DNA of 64,000 nt from Anaeromicrobium sediminis. GTDB lineage: Bacteria; Bacillota; Clostridia; Peptostreptococcales; Thermotaleaceae. The notes beneath the pieces were generated by a model. The model searched no databases, was not told the DNA's origin, and saw only the letters and a list, made by a program, of their open reading frames with translations. A program made the translations under genes and the position numbers. Shown here piece by piece: positions 1-8,841 of this stretch. The number at the start of each line of letters is the position of its first letter. Within the stretch, counting starts at the first letter, position 1. The stretch is from the NCBI RefSeq assembly GCF_002270055.1, contig NZ_NIBG01000002.1, forward strand, positions 186,001-250,000, read 5' to 3'.

Positions 1-14
1 ATAGAATATATTTT

Positions 15-31
15 ACACCCCTGGGGGTATA
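15..31. promoter_or_regulatory. CsoR-like G-tract palindrome
   Basis: The sequence ACACCCCTGGGGGTATA is an A/T-flanked C-tract/G-tract pseudo-palindrome. This is the form of operators bound by CsoR-family (copper or persulfide sensing) repressors. No gene starts just after it in this window, so it may be chance or belong to a gene beyond the left edge. Confidence 0.25.
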
Positions 32-73
32 TAAATATGCAGAATTAAATAAATAGATATTAATAATATATAA

Positions 74-107
74 AAAACATCTATCCGTTGAGGGTAGATG
101 TTTTTTT
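74..107. terminator. Rho-independent terminator
   Basis: ACATCTATCC and GGGTAGATGT pair (one G-T wobble) around a short GTTGA loop. A run of seven T follows on the + strand. It probably ends a gene lying left of the window. Confidence 0.75.
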
Positions 108-375
108 ATTTATTATAAAATTAATGTGAATAATTGTATAATATTAGATAAAATGTTATCTTTTATGAAAATGAAGATCTAATATTGAAGATTGAAAAAT
201 TAAATTCACAAGCATACCTTTTAGACTTACTAAATATAATAACTAGTGTTCGGATTTTTATGTTTATATTATTATACTAATATCAAAAAGATTAGAATAT
301 GAAAAACTGATTGTTTATAGTCATTTGATTAGGGTATTATTATATCCGAAAGGTTATTAATAGGGGGTGTTTTTT

Positions 376-1095
376 TTGGATGAAGTAATTAAGGCAGGTT
401 GTACAAGACCTGAATTGATGAAAAAACCTGTAGAAGAAATTCAGGAAACATTAAATGACATTAAAGGGGAGGAGAAACAGAAAATGATAAGAGTAGGTAA
501 ACCAGCACCATTATTTACAGCACCAGCTTTTCATGAGGGAAAATTCATAAATGTAAATTTAGAAGATTATAAGGGGAAATGGGTACTACTATGCTTTTAC
601 CCAGGAGACTTTACTTTTGTCTGAGCTACAGAAGTTTCAGCGGTTGCTGAAAAGTATGCAGATTTACAAGCATTAGATATACAAGTTTTATCAATTAGTG
701 TAGATTCTGTATTTGTTCATAAAATGTGGAATGATAACGAATTGTCAAAGATGGTTGGTAAAAACATACCATTTCCAATGTTATCAGATCAAGATGGTAG
801 TATTGGAAAGATGTATGGAATATATGATGAAGATAGTGGAGTAGAAACGAGAGGGAGATTTATAATAGATCCAGATGGTATAGTTCAGGCCTTTGAAGTA
901 CTTACACCACCAGTTGGTAGAAATGTAGAAGAGTCTATAAGACAAGTAAAAGCTTTTCAACTAGTAAGATCTACAAAAGGTGGAGAGGTTACTCCTTCAG
1001 GGTGGAAGCCAGGAAAAACGACTTTAAAACCAGGACCAGAGCTTGTAGGAAATGTATGGAAAGAATGGAAAGTTAATGAGGCTTTTGAAGACTAA
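376..1095 (+). CDS. prxU: Selenocysteine-containing peroxiredoxin (PrxU type)
   Basis: Reduces peroxides with a catalytic selenocysteine in the cytoplasm. One frame runs through an in-frame TGA at 622-624, exactly where peroxiredoxins have their peroxidatic Cys (FTFV-U-ATE instead of FTFVCPTE). The frame is conserved on both sides, with [13 protein letters not shown] before it and GRFIIDPDG and GWKPG after it. A perfect 7-bp hairpin 10 nt after the TGA is a bacterial SECIS candidate. The resolving-Cys site reads GEVTPSGW instead of GEVCP, so no second Cys is available in the core, which suggests an external reductant. The start is uncertain. TTG 376 sits 8 nt after AGGGGGTG and adds about 36 residues with one Cys. 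ATG 484, behind GGGGAGGAG, gives the usual 203-residue enzyme. Conventional gene calling would split this gene in two. Confidence 0.92.
635..652 (+). promoter_or_regulatory. Bacterial SECIS hairpin of prxU
   Basis: TTTCAGC (635-641) and GCTGAAA (646-652) pair perfectly around the loop GGTT. The stem starts 10 nt after the TGA at 622-624. A short stem at this distance with G residues in the apical loop is what SelB recognises in bacterial selenoprotein mRNAs. Confidence 0.85.
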
Positions 1096-1142
1096 TAATA
1101 TAGAAACAATGAATATAAGTGTTAAATATGAATGTTTATAAA

Positions 1143-1182
1143 AGTTTATTGCCCCCTTTAGTATGAGGGGGTTTAACTTTTA
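1143..1182 (+). terminator. Terminator after prxU
   Basis: CCCCCT (1152-1157) pairs with AGGGGG (1166-1171). The hairpin is flanked by AAAGTTTA and TTTAACTTTT, which extend the stem and give a T-rich tail. Confidence 0.7.
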
Positions 1183-1380
1183 TACTAGATTACAAAATTA
1201 CATTCTGTATAAGTCATATCTAAATAAAAACTTTTTATCACATCTTGTGCTAGTTTAAATCCCCAATCATGTGGGGACTTTTTCTTGCAGATTTTTTACT
1301 TTTTATTGGCTTCCATCGTAACACTGCCTTTTTAATTTTATCTTCAGGTAATGTGCTTCATGTGTAATGTTCCATGACTA

Positions 1381-2055
1381 TTAAGATAGGTCATCATAAA
1401 GTCCTTCTAAGTTAGTAATCTTTATTTCACGTTTGTTAACTTCAATGAACCCTTTTTTCTCTAATTCACTTAAGGAACGTGAAATGGAAGGGGGTTGAGC
1501 ATTAAGATAATCGGCCCACTTCTTTTTGGTATAAGGAATATGTATGGTTTTACTATTGGTACGTCTGTATTCTGCTAACAAATAAGAGATTATTTTTTTG
1601 TTCAGTGTACTGTGAGAAATGAGTTCCAGTCGGTTATTCATAAAGATAACTTGATTAGAAATGAACTCTAAGAACAAACTCATGACCTTTCTATCCATCA
1701 TGAGAACCTTAGTAAATTCTTCTTTATCAATAAGCATAAGTTTGCAGGGACTTGTTGCTATTACTGTTCCTGCATAAGAGTGTTTCTTAGAGAAAACAGA
1801 CGGAGCAGCAATAATATCATAAGCTTTTTTTGTAGCTACGATAATGGATTCTCCTGACATACGAATTTTTTGAATCTCTAAGGTACCATCTAAGAGAATG
1901 GACAAGGTATTGGATTTGTCATTGGGGCTAAAAATGATAATATCTTTATCAAATGTTTTAATTGTAAAGGTCATGGACCTCACTAATCGATAAATCTCTT
2001 CTTTTGTGGAATTTTTAAATATATAACAATTTTCTAATCCAAAAGTTTCAAGCAA
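1381..2055 (-). CDS. Crp/Fnr-family transcriptional regulator
   Basis: A 224-residue protein of standard Crp/Fnr length. It has an N-terminal cyclic-nucleotide-binding-like beta-roll (about residues 20-140), a dimer helix, and a C-terminal winged helix with the recognition segment AQPPSISRSLSELEKKGF. There is no N-terminal Cys cluster typical of E. coli Fnr, so the signal it senses is unknown. The TTG start is preceded by GGGGAGGCAGG. It is divergent from the activase operon at 2237, whose promoter has a 5-4-5 palindrome of Fnr type, so it most likely regulates that operon. Assignment to the family is firm; the target is inferred. Confidence 0.88.
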   Translation of the reverse strand: MLETFGLENCYIFKNSTKEEIYRLVRSMTFTIKTFDKDIIIFSPNDKSNTLSILLDGTLEIQKIRMSGESIIVATKKAYDIIAAPSVFSKKHSYAGTVIATSPCKLMLIDKEEFTKVLMMDRKVMSLFLEFISNQVIFMNNRLELISHSTLNKKIISYLLAEYRRTNSKTIHIPYTKKKWADYLNAQPPSISRSLSELEKKGFIEVNKREIKITNLEGLYDDLS

Positions 2056-2138
2056 TTTACCTGCCTCCCCATATGTATTACCTCAAATCGTATTTGTTAA
2101 ACATTACCTTTCCTAGAAGAAGAAAATAAGGTGAAAAA

Positions 2139-2152
2139 TTAACGAAAGTTAA
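2139..2152. promoter_or_regulatory. FNR-like operator
   Basis: TTAAC-GAAA-GTTAA is a perfect inverted repeat with the 5-4-5 geometry of Crp/Fnr-family sites. Its centre (2145.5) lies about 41.5 bp upstream of the start predicted from the -10 box TATAAT at 2175-2180. That is the class II activator position. The likely ligand is the adjacent divergent Crp/Fnr protein. Confidence 0.55.
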
Positions 2153-2174
2153 GGTTTTAGTATTTTTATTATAG

Positions 2175-2180
2175 TATAAT
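2175..2180 (+). promoter_or_regulatory. -10 box of the activase operon
   Basis: A consensus TATAAT lacks a good TTGACA-like -35 box at 17 bp. This fits an activator-dependent promoter driven from the palindrome at 2139-2152. Confidence 0.5.
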
Positions 2181-2196
2181 TAATCCAAGATGTAAA

Positions 2197-2211
2197 TGAG
2201 AATAATTATCA
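2197..2211. promoter_or_regulatory. Fur-like box, activase operon
   Basis: TGAGAAT-A-ATTATCA matches the 7-1-7 Fur-family consensus TGATAATNATTATCA at all but one position. It lies just downstream of the predicted transcription start, a good repressor position. PerR boxes look similar, so Fur versus PerR cannot be settled from sequence. Confidence 0.65.
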
Positions 2212-2236
2212 TTATTAAAACCAGGGGAGGTATAAG

Positions 2237-5200
2237 ATGAACTATTTAGGCATTGATATCGGATATTCTACCGTTAAACTTGCTTTAATTGATGAAGAAC
2301 AACAAGTGAAGTATTCAGATTATAGATTTCATAAGGGTAAACTTAAAGAAATAACCTCTCATATGATTGATGAAGTATGTAAGCAATATGACAAAGCATC
2401 CATAGGTGGAGGAGCAATAACAGGTAGTGGAAAGACTTTATTAACTCAATATGAAGGAATAGAATCTGTTAATGAAGTTACAGCTTTAGTTGAAGGTGCT
2501 CTTTTAATCAACCCTCAGGTAGGTTCCATTGTGGAGTTAGGCGGTCAAAGCGCTAAGTATATTACAAATATAGAAAAAGAACAAAAAAGTGGTATGTCCA
2601 TATCTATTAACTCCAATTGTTCGGCAGGTACAGGTTCCTTTCTAGAGGAGCAGATTCACCGTCTTGAACTAAACATCGATGATTACTCTAAGCATGCATT
2701 ACGTGCCAAAAGTATACCAAGGATAGCAGGGCGTTGCAGTGTGTTTGCCAAGACAGATATAATTCATCATCAACAAGAAGGTGTTCCTGTGGAAGATGTC
2801 TTATTAGGTCTAGCTTATGCAGTGGCTAAGAATTATCGCTCAACCATAATTAGAAAAAGTCCTCTTATTAAACCGGTACTTTTTCTAGGTGGTGTTGCCC
2901 ATAACGAAGGCATGGTTCAAGCCTTAAGTGATGTTTTGAAACTGGATAAAGAGGAGCTTATTATTCCACAGTATTTTGATGTAACCACTGCAATAGGATC
3001 AGCAGTTTTAGCAGCTAAAGAAGGTCATGTTATCAAATGGGATAATATCTTTAAGAGCATGGAAGACAGTAAAGAGGGCTTAATCCTTGATTCAGGTCTT
3101 AACATTCTAGATGGTTTAGGTAGACAAGAAAGTGAAAACAAACATGTGATTAAGTCTCAAGCCAATTCCCAAAAGGAAAAATCTTTCCTAGGCATTGATA
3201 TTGGTTCCACATCAACTAATCTTGTCATCATGAATGAGAACAATGATGTGATAGCCTATCGTTATGTTAAAACATTAGGAGACCCTATTAATACAGTAAA
3301 AGGTGCACTTACTCAGCTGATGGATGAATTGAGTGATGACTATATTATTCATGGCATTGGTACTACAGGGTCAGGACGTTATTTAATTGGAAAAAAGCTA
3401 GGAGCAACTGTTATTAAAGATGAGATTACGGCACAGGCTACAGCCACACTGACTATTGACCCAGAAATAGATACTATTATAGAGATAGGTGGACAGGATT
3501 CTAAGTTTATTGTCATTGAGAATGGTGCTGTTAAGGACTTTCAGATGAACAAAATCTGTGCAGCAGGTACAGGTGCTTTTATTGAAGAACAAGCAAAAAA
3601 ATTAGCTATACCTATTAATGAATTTGGTAATAAAGCATTAAGTAGTAAAAACCTCCTTAATTTAGGTGAGCGTTGTACTGTTTTTATTGAATCAAGCATT
3701 ATGGAATATTTATCTAAGGGAGCACAGGAAGAAGATATAGCTGCGGGCTTATGTTATTCCGTTGCAAAGAATTATCTTCACAAAGTTGTAGGCCAGAAGA
3801 AGATAGGTAGCAAAATATCGTTTCAAGGTGGTGTTGCCTATAACCAAGGGGTTGTTAATGCATTTAAAGAATTAACAGGCAAGCCTATCCATATACTACC
3901 TTTTTTCAGTGTTACAGGGGCGTTTGGTGTAGGACGATTAGCTGCCAATGCTAGTGAAATGGGTAACGAAAAAGTGGATAGCCTTAATGATATTCTTCAA
4001 CATCTCATGGAAGATGAGCATATAGAAAATGATAGAAATAATGAGTTAGCAGTTGGTAAGGAACTTAAAGACAATCGGCTAAATGATATGTTCCTTAAGG
4101 GTTATACAGGTAAGAGAGATCCTCTTAAAAAGACAGTAGGCATTCCTAGGGTTCTGTTTCTATACAAGCTCTTTCCAGCTTTTAATATTTTCTTCAAAGA
4201 GTTAGGTTTTAATACGGTCTTAACAGATATGTCCAATGAAGAAACTGTTGCTTTGAGCCAAGAATATGCGGCAGAAGATACCTGTTATCCCATTAAATTA
4301 GTTCATGGACATGTGGCTCAACTAATACAAGAGAAAGTTGATTATATATTCCTACCTAGCCTTCTTACTATGAAGCACGAAATATCCAAGTCAAGACGGG
4401 ATTATGGATGTGTATATATGCAAAGTGTATCTAAAATAATTCAGCAGACCATGAATCTTGATGACTTAGGTATTGGTTTATTAGCACCTGTTTTATCTTT
4501 CGAGTTTGGTAAGGCGTACATGATGAAAACCATGTTGGAGTTAGGTAAGCAACTGGGTAAAAGTAAAGTAGCAACTATGATGGCTCTTCAAAAGGGTATG
4601 AGACATCTAGGTAATTATATGAAGGCCATTGAGGAAATCGGTCAAGAAAAGGTAAACAGTTTGAAACCAGATGAAAGAGCTTTTGTAATCATTACCAGAG
4701 CTTATGGTATTATTGATCCTATTTTAAATATGGGAATACCAGAGAAACTATCTAAGATGGGTCATAAGGTACTTACTTTATCACATTTACCTGCTCATGA
4801 TGTAGATTTATCTGAGGAGTATCCAAATATGTATTGGCCCTTTGGTCAGCATATGATATCTGGTGCACAGATTATTAAAAATCACCCTAATCTATATGCT
4901 GTGTACTTAACAAATCATGGCTGTGGGCCCGATACAATCATATCCAAGTACTTTGAGGAAGAGATGGGAGATAAACCTTACCTTCATATTGAAGTGGATG
5001 AACACGCTTCAGCAGTAGGTGTAGTCACTCGAATAGAAGCATTTATTAATAGTTTAGATCAACATAAAAAAATCCATGAACAACCAAAGGACTTAATGGA
5101 ATATCCTAAGCTATTAACCCATGAAAAAGTTAATATTAAATATGATTTTAGAGACCTGGACTTTGAAAAAGTACTTTATATACCTCATATTTTCCCATAC

Positions 5201-6229
5201 TCAAAGCTATTTGAGAAAGATTTAAACAGGAGAGGCATTAGAGTAAAAACCATTAAACCTACAGACAAACAGGCACTTAAACGTGGTTTGGCTTATATAA
5301 CAACTAAAGAGACCTTCTCTTTAACCACATTAATTGGTGATGTATTGGAACAAGTGGATAGGTGTGAAAAGGAACAAAACAGAGGTACTTTCCTAATTCC
5401 TAAAACTCTCGGTTCAGAAGTGCAAGGTCAATATAATCGTGTTATCCGTAATATTTTGGATAAAGAAGATAAGAAGGATACGCATATATACGCCCCATTT
5501 ATTGAGGACATTATTTATGATGAAAAGAAGGCTAAGGATACTATACTCTTATTACTTGCTGGAGATTTAATCAATCTAGCCCCTGTACAGGTAAGGGATG
5601 ACTATCTTCATAAAGTTCTTAATGTATTATCTAAAGAGGCATTGTCCTTTGAAAGAATAATAGAGTTAAGTAAAGAGGTGGGGAAAGAACTTGCTACAAT
5701 TGGGCAAGATAAACCTCTTTTAGCCCTTGGGGAACCCCTGGTACTCTTTAATGATTTTCTTAATCAAAATACCCTGTATGATTTAGAAAAGAAGGGGCAC
5801 TTGGTCCGTCGAGCACCACTTAGTGAGTATGTATTAGTCCTATGGTCACAATACCTTGAACAACCCCAAGTAGAGAAGTTGAAAGTAGGGCTTAAGAACT
5901 GCTTAGTAATAAAGAAAATGGTTATGACAGTCCATAAAATATTAGGGGACCATAGTCCATTCCTAGGGGAAAAGCATGTATCAGAGGAACCTCTAAGTAA
6001 GCACTATGTAGGCTCTGGCGGCAGATATAGAATGATGAAATCTCAGGATACAGAATGTTATAGGGGAATCATTACTCTATCTTCTATGTATGAGAATACA
6101 GGAACTATTATTCAGATTCTTCAAAGTAGACAGAAGAGTAAATTGCCAATCCTTAACTTAAGTTTTGATGGTACAGTCAACGAAACCTTAAATACCAAAA
6201 TAGAGTCCTTCATGTATTATCTCAAATAG
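2237..6229 (+). CDS. Double BadF/BadG/HgdC ATPase fused to HgdB/DUF2229-like region (acyl-CoA dehydratase activase-related)
   Basis: A 1330-residue ATP-driven electron-transfer protein of the large CoA-activase group. Residues 1-265 and 316-580 are two ASKHA ATPase domains of the HgdC type, with phosphate loops GIDIGYS and GIDIGST. Each carries the cluster Cys pair: C128 in NCSAGTGSF with C167 in GRCSVF, and C441 in CAAGTGAF with C480 in ERCTVF. Residues about 633-1000 (starting KKTVGIPRVLFLYKLF, with a Cys in EDTCYPIK) resemble DUF2229 and HgdB-type cluster proteins, and the tail to 1330 is less clear. In homodimeric HgdC one [4Fe-4S] cluster bridges two subunits, so this protein could hold it within one chain. 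The start follows AGGGGAGG. It leads an operon with an ABC importer, and no dehydratase gene is nearby. The substrate or electron acceptor is unknown. Confidence 0.88.
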   Translation: MNYLGIDIGYSTVKLALIDEEQQVKYSDYRFHKGKLKEITSHMIDEVCKQYDKASIGGGAITGSGKTLLTQYEGIESVNEVTALVEGALLINPQVGSIVELGGQSAKYITNIEKEQKSGMSISINSNCSAGTGSFLEEQIHRLELNIDDYSKHALRAKSIPRIAGRCSVFAKTDIIHHQQEGVPVEDVLLGLAYAVAKNYRSTIIRKSPLIKPVLFLGGVAHNEGMVQALSDVLKLDKEELIIPQYFDVTTAIGSAVLAAKEGHVIKWDNIFKSMEDSKEGLILDSGLNILDGLGRQESENKHVIKSQANSQKEKSFLGIDIGSTSTNLVIMNENNDVIAYRYVKTLGDPINTVKGALTQLMDELSDDYIIHGIGTTGSGRYLIGKKLGATVIKDEITAQATATLTIDPEIDTIIEIGGQDSKFIVIENGAVKDFQMNKICAAGTGAFIEEQAKKLAIPINEFGNKALSSKNLLNLGERCTVFIESSIMEYLSKGAQEEDIAAGLCYSVAKNYLHKVVGQKKIGSKISFQGGVAYNQGVVNAFKELTGKPIHILPFFSVTGAFGVGRLAANASEMGNEKVDSLNDILQHLMEDEHIENDRNNELAVGKELKDNRLNDMFLKGYTGKRDPLKKTVGIPRVLFLYKLFPAFNIFFKELGFNTVLTDMSNEETVALSQEYAAEDTCYPIKLVHGHVAQLIQEKVDYIFLPSLLTMKHEISKSRRDYGCVYMQSVSKIIQQTMNLDDLGIGLLAPVLSFEFGKAYMMKTMLELGKQLGKSKVATMMALQKGMRHLGNYMKAIEEIGQEKVNSLKPDERAFVIITRAYGIIDPILNMGIPEKLSKMGHKVLTLSHLPAHDVDLSEEYPNMYWPFGQHMISGAQIIKNHPNLYAVYLTNHGCGPDTIISKYFEEEMGDKPYLHIEVDEHASAVGVVTRIEAFINSLDQHKKIHEQPKDLMEYPKLLTHEKVNIKYDFRDLDFEKVLYIPHIFPYSKLFEKDLNRRGIRVKTIKPTDKQALKRGLAYITTKETFSLTTLIGDVLEQVDRCEKEQNRGTFLIPKTLGSEVQGQYNRVIRNILDKEDKKDTHIYAPFIEDIIYDEKKAKDTILLLLAGDLINLAPVQVRDDYLHKVLNVLSKEALSFERIIELSKEVGKELATIGQDKPLLALGEPLVLFNDFLNQNTLYDLEKKGHLVRRAPLSEYVLVLWSQYLEQPQVEKLKVGLKNCLVIKKMVMTVHKILGDHSPFLGEKHVSEEPLSKHYVGSGGRYRMMKSQDTECYRGIITLSSMYENTGTIIQILQSRQKSKLPILNLSFDGTVNETLNTKIESFMYYLK

Positions 6230-6244
6230 TTGGGAGGTGGCCAT

Positions 6245-6973
6245 ATGTTAACTATGTTGGATAGAGTCAGTAAGAATTATGATAAATTGAAAGTGGTGGA
6301 GGACTTAACCTTAACCCTTGAAGAAGGGAAAATCCATTGTATTGTGGGACCTTCAGGTTGTGGCAAATCTACAATACTAAATCTATTAGCAAATGTTATA
6401 GAACCAGATTGTGGTACTGTTAATACAAAGGGTGAGAAAGTAGGTTATATCTTTCAAGAGGACCGTCTTCTGCCTTGGGAAACCGTATTTGAAAATATAG
6501 CTATTGTGAGAAAAAATAAGGACACAAGGGCCATACAGAACATTATAAAAAATGTGGGATTACAAGGGTTTGAAAACTGTTACCCAGAAGAGCTAAGTGG
6601 TGGTATGAAACAAAGGTGTTCCATTGCTAGGGGCTTTTACTATGAAGCCAGTATTCTTTTAATGGATGAACCTTTTAAATCACTTGATCATGACTTACGT
6701 ATAAGTATGATTAAGTACTTATTGAAGCTATGGGAGCAGACGAAAAACACCATTATTTTTGTCACCCATAATATAGATGAAGCTTTGTTATTAGGCCATC
6801 AAGTTATGGTATTATCAAAAGGGCCTACAAGGCCTATCAAACAATATAATATCAATACGCATCACAATGAACGTGATCTAACGGATACTTCATTAAACCA
6901 TATGCGTAATGAGATAATTAATTTAATATCAAAGATAAACAGGGAGGATGTTGTGAATGAAAAAATTATTTAG
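6245..6973 (+). CDS. ABC transporter ATP-binding protein, NitT/TauT type
   Basis: This 242-residue protein energises the importer encoded by the next two genes. It has Walker A GPSGCGKST, Q-loop FQEDRLLPW, signature LSGGMKQR, Walker B ILLMDEPF and the switch His in VTHN. The pattern FQEDRLLPW is typical of the SsuB/TauB/nitrate branch. The ATG at 6245 is chosen because GGGAGGTGG lies 5-7 nt upstream. An earlier in-frame TTG at 6230 sits directly after the activase stop and would include the ribosome-binding site in the coding region. Its 3' end overlaps the binding-protein gene by 17 nt, which implies translational coupling. Confidence 0.9.
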   Translation: MLTMLDRVSKNYDKLKVVEDLTLTLEEGKIHCIVGPSGCGKSTILNLLANVIEPDCGTVNTKGEKVGYIFQEDRLLPWETVFENIAIVRKNKDTRAIQNIIKNVGLQGFENCYPEELSGGMKQRCSIARGFYYEASILLMDEPFKSLDHDLRISMIKYLLKLWEQTKNTIIFVTHNIDEALLLGHQVMVLSKGPTRPIKQYNINTHHNERDLTDTSLNHMRNEIINLISKINREDVVNEKII

Positions 6974-7946
6974 CACCATATTCATTGCTTTAGCATTAAT
7001 GATTTTATTCGTAGGTTGCGGTAGTAAAGAAGTAGATAAGGAAGAAGTTAAGGTTGAACCTGTTAATATTCATGTAATAGCTCCTAACGGAACACCAACA
7101 TTGAGTATGGTGAAATTGTTTGAGGAAAATCCAAGCATGGGTGATGGTGTGACCGTTACCTATGAAAGTATTGCTGCAACAGATGTATTAGCTTCAAAAT
7201 TGACTCAGCAAGAAGCAGATATTGCTATTGTACCAACAAATCTAGCGGCTAATATGTATAACAAAGAAGTACCTTATAAGTTAGCAGGTTCCAGTGTATG
7301 GGGAATACTTTATCTTGTTAGTACGGAAGAAGTTAATGGCTGGGAAGACTTAAAGGGTAAAGAAATAAGCATGATCGGTAGAGGTTTAACACCAGACGCT
7401 ACTTTTCGTTATTTATTAACTAAGAACAATGTTGAGCCAGACAAAGATGTATCTCTTAAGTATTTCTCAGGAGGATCAGAGTTAGCTGCAAGTTTTATAT
7501 CTGGTAAAGGTGAATATGCTTTAATTCCTGAGCCTCTTTTAACAAAAGTTCTTATGAAGCGTAAAGATGCAAAAGTAGTTCTTGATATGCAAAGAGAGTG
7601 GTCAACAGCCACTGGGTTAGAGAGCTATCCACAAGCTTCAATTATTGTAAGTGATGACCTAATCAACAATCACCCTGAAGTTGTAGATAAGTTTTTAAAT
7701 GCCTATGAAGAAGGTATTAAATGGGCAAATGATAATCCTTTAGAAGCTGGTAAATACTATGAGAATTTAGGTATTGGTCTGAAAGCTCCTTTGATTAATA
7801 AAGCCATGGCAGGTTGCAACATTCGTTATGTGGGAGCAACTGATGCTAAAGAGTCTTTAGAGGCGTACCTTAATGTACTCTTTGAATTCAATCCTAAATT
7901 ATTAGGAGGAAAACTTCCTGATGAAGGATTATACCTTGAAAGATAG
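6957..7946 (+). CDS. ABC transporter substrate-binding lipoprotein (NMT1/SsuA-like)
   Basis: A 329-residue extracytoplasmic receptor. The signal peptide ends in the lipobox FVGC, with the lipidated Cys at residue 21. The remainder looks like a type II periplasmic binding protein of the NMT1/nitrate-taurine class (ADIAIVPTNLAANMY, then IPEPLLTKV). The start overlaps the ATPase gene and is served by GGGAGG at 6942-6947. The 3' end overlaps the permease by 26 nt. The ligand cannot be read from sequence. A sulfonate, thiamine-precursor-like or small organic substrate are all possible, and co-transcription with the activase suggests a compound that ends up as, or supports, a CoA-linked reduction. 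Confidence 0.88.
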   Translation: MKKLFSTIFIALALMILFVGCGSKEVDKEEVKVEPVNIHVIAPNGTPTLSMVKLFEENPSMGDGVTVTYESIAATDVLASKLTQQEADIAIVPTNLAANMYNKEVPYKLAGSSVWGILYLVSTEEVNGWEDLKGKEISMIGRGLTPDATFRYLLTKNNVEPDKDVSLKYFSGGSELAASFISGKGEYALIPEPLLTKVLMKRKDAKVVLDMQREWSTATGLESYPQASIIVSDDLINNHPEVVDKFLNAYEEGIKWANDNPLEAGKYYENLGIGLKAPLINKAMAGCNIRYVGATDAKESLEAYLNVLFEFNPKLLGGKLPDEGLYLER

Positions 7947-8670
7947 GTCCTATATAATAATTTCCACAGTAGTCTTGATACTACTGTGGAAAATTACATC
8001 TATAATGGTAGGTCGCTCTATTATTATTCCGTCACCAGAGGAAACATTAGAAAATCTGGTGACCATTCTTATGTCTACGGATTTCTTAAGGGCTGTAATG
8101 AGCACTTTAACTAGAGTTTTAATAGGTTTTAGTTTATCTTTTCTATTGGCCCTTATTTTGGGGATTATATCAGCTTTTGTGACACCATTTTATTATTTAC
8201 TAAAACCTATTGTACTACTACAAAAATCTGTGCCTACCATGGCTATCATTCTACTGGCAATTATATGGTTAGATTCAGAGATGGCCCCTATTCTAGTGGG
8301 ATTTCTCGTTATATTTCCCATTATATATAGTGCTGTAGTGCAAGGGGTTAGGGATATGGATCCTAAGCTAATTGAGATGGCAAATGTCTATGAATTAAGC
8401 GTATATACCAAAGTAATGCGCATATATATACCAGCCATTCGCTCATCTCTTTTTTCAGTTATTTCAACTGCTTTAGGATTAAACTTAAAGATTACTATTG
8501 CTGCAGAGGTATTGAGTCAACCTAATATATCCATCGGTACCAGTTTCCAGATTGAGAAATCTACCTTAAACACTGCAGGGGTTTTTGCTTGGTCCCTAAT
8601 TGCCATTTTTATTGCAGCACTTTTTGATATGATTATTAAGTACTTCAAGAAGAAATATGTACATCACTGA
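7921..8670 (+). CDS. ABC transporter permease, SsuC/TauC type
   Basis: A 249-residue inner-membrane channel subunit with about six hydrophobic segments. The cytoplasmic coupling loop is around residues 145-175 (EMANVYELSVYTKVMRIYIP), the form seen in BPD_transp_1 permeases. It starts inside the binding-protein gene, with AGGAGG 7904-7909 as its ribosome-binding site. It is the last gene of the activase-ABC operon and is followed by a strong terminator. Confidence 0.9.
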   Translation: MKDYTLKDRSYIIISTVVLILLWKITSIMVGRSIIIPSPEETLENLVTILMSTDFLRAVMSTLTRVLIGFSLSFLLALILGIISAFVTPFYYLLKPIVLLQKSVPTMAIILLAIIWLDSEMAPILVGFLVIFPIIYSAVVQGVRDMDPKLIEMANVYELSVYTKVMRIYIPAIRSSLFSVISTALGLNLKITIAAEVLSQPNISIGTSFQIEKSTLNTAGVFAWSLIAIFIAALFDMIIKYFKKKYVHH

Positions 8671-8678
8671 TAGAGAAT

Positions 8679-8723
8679 AAGGGCAATGTTTAAACTGAAG
8701 TTAAGTTTACATTGCCCTTTTAC
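8679..8723 (+). terminator. Terminator of the activase-ABC operon
   Basis: AAGGGCAATGT (8679-8689) and ACATTGCCCTT (8709-8719) form an 11-bp stem with a 19-nt loop, followed by TT. Confidence 0.8.
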
Positions 8724-8841
8724 TTGTCCATGCTACTAGTAAAATGATTAGAAAATGTATATGTTCATGTGGACGAAGAACTATAGAAGTTATAAATTCG
8801 ATTATAGGTCCATATTGTGTGATTAAATAAGATTATATCTA

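Noticed and set aside
367-624. prxU as two separate genes ending and restarting around 622
   Set aside because: The frame is continuous, the TGA is at the catalytic position, and a SECIS-like hairpin follows, so selenocysteine read-through is the better explanation.
1189-1372. Second selenoprotein on the minus strand
   Set aside because: The TGA is not followed by a hairpin at SECIS distance and the frame breaks soon after.
6230-6244. TTG start for the ABC ATPase
   Set aside because: It would translate the ribosome-binding site GGGAGGTGG; ATG 6245 has correct spacing.
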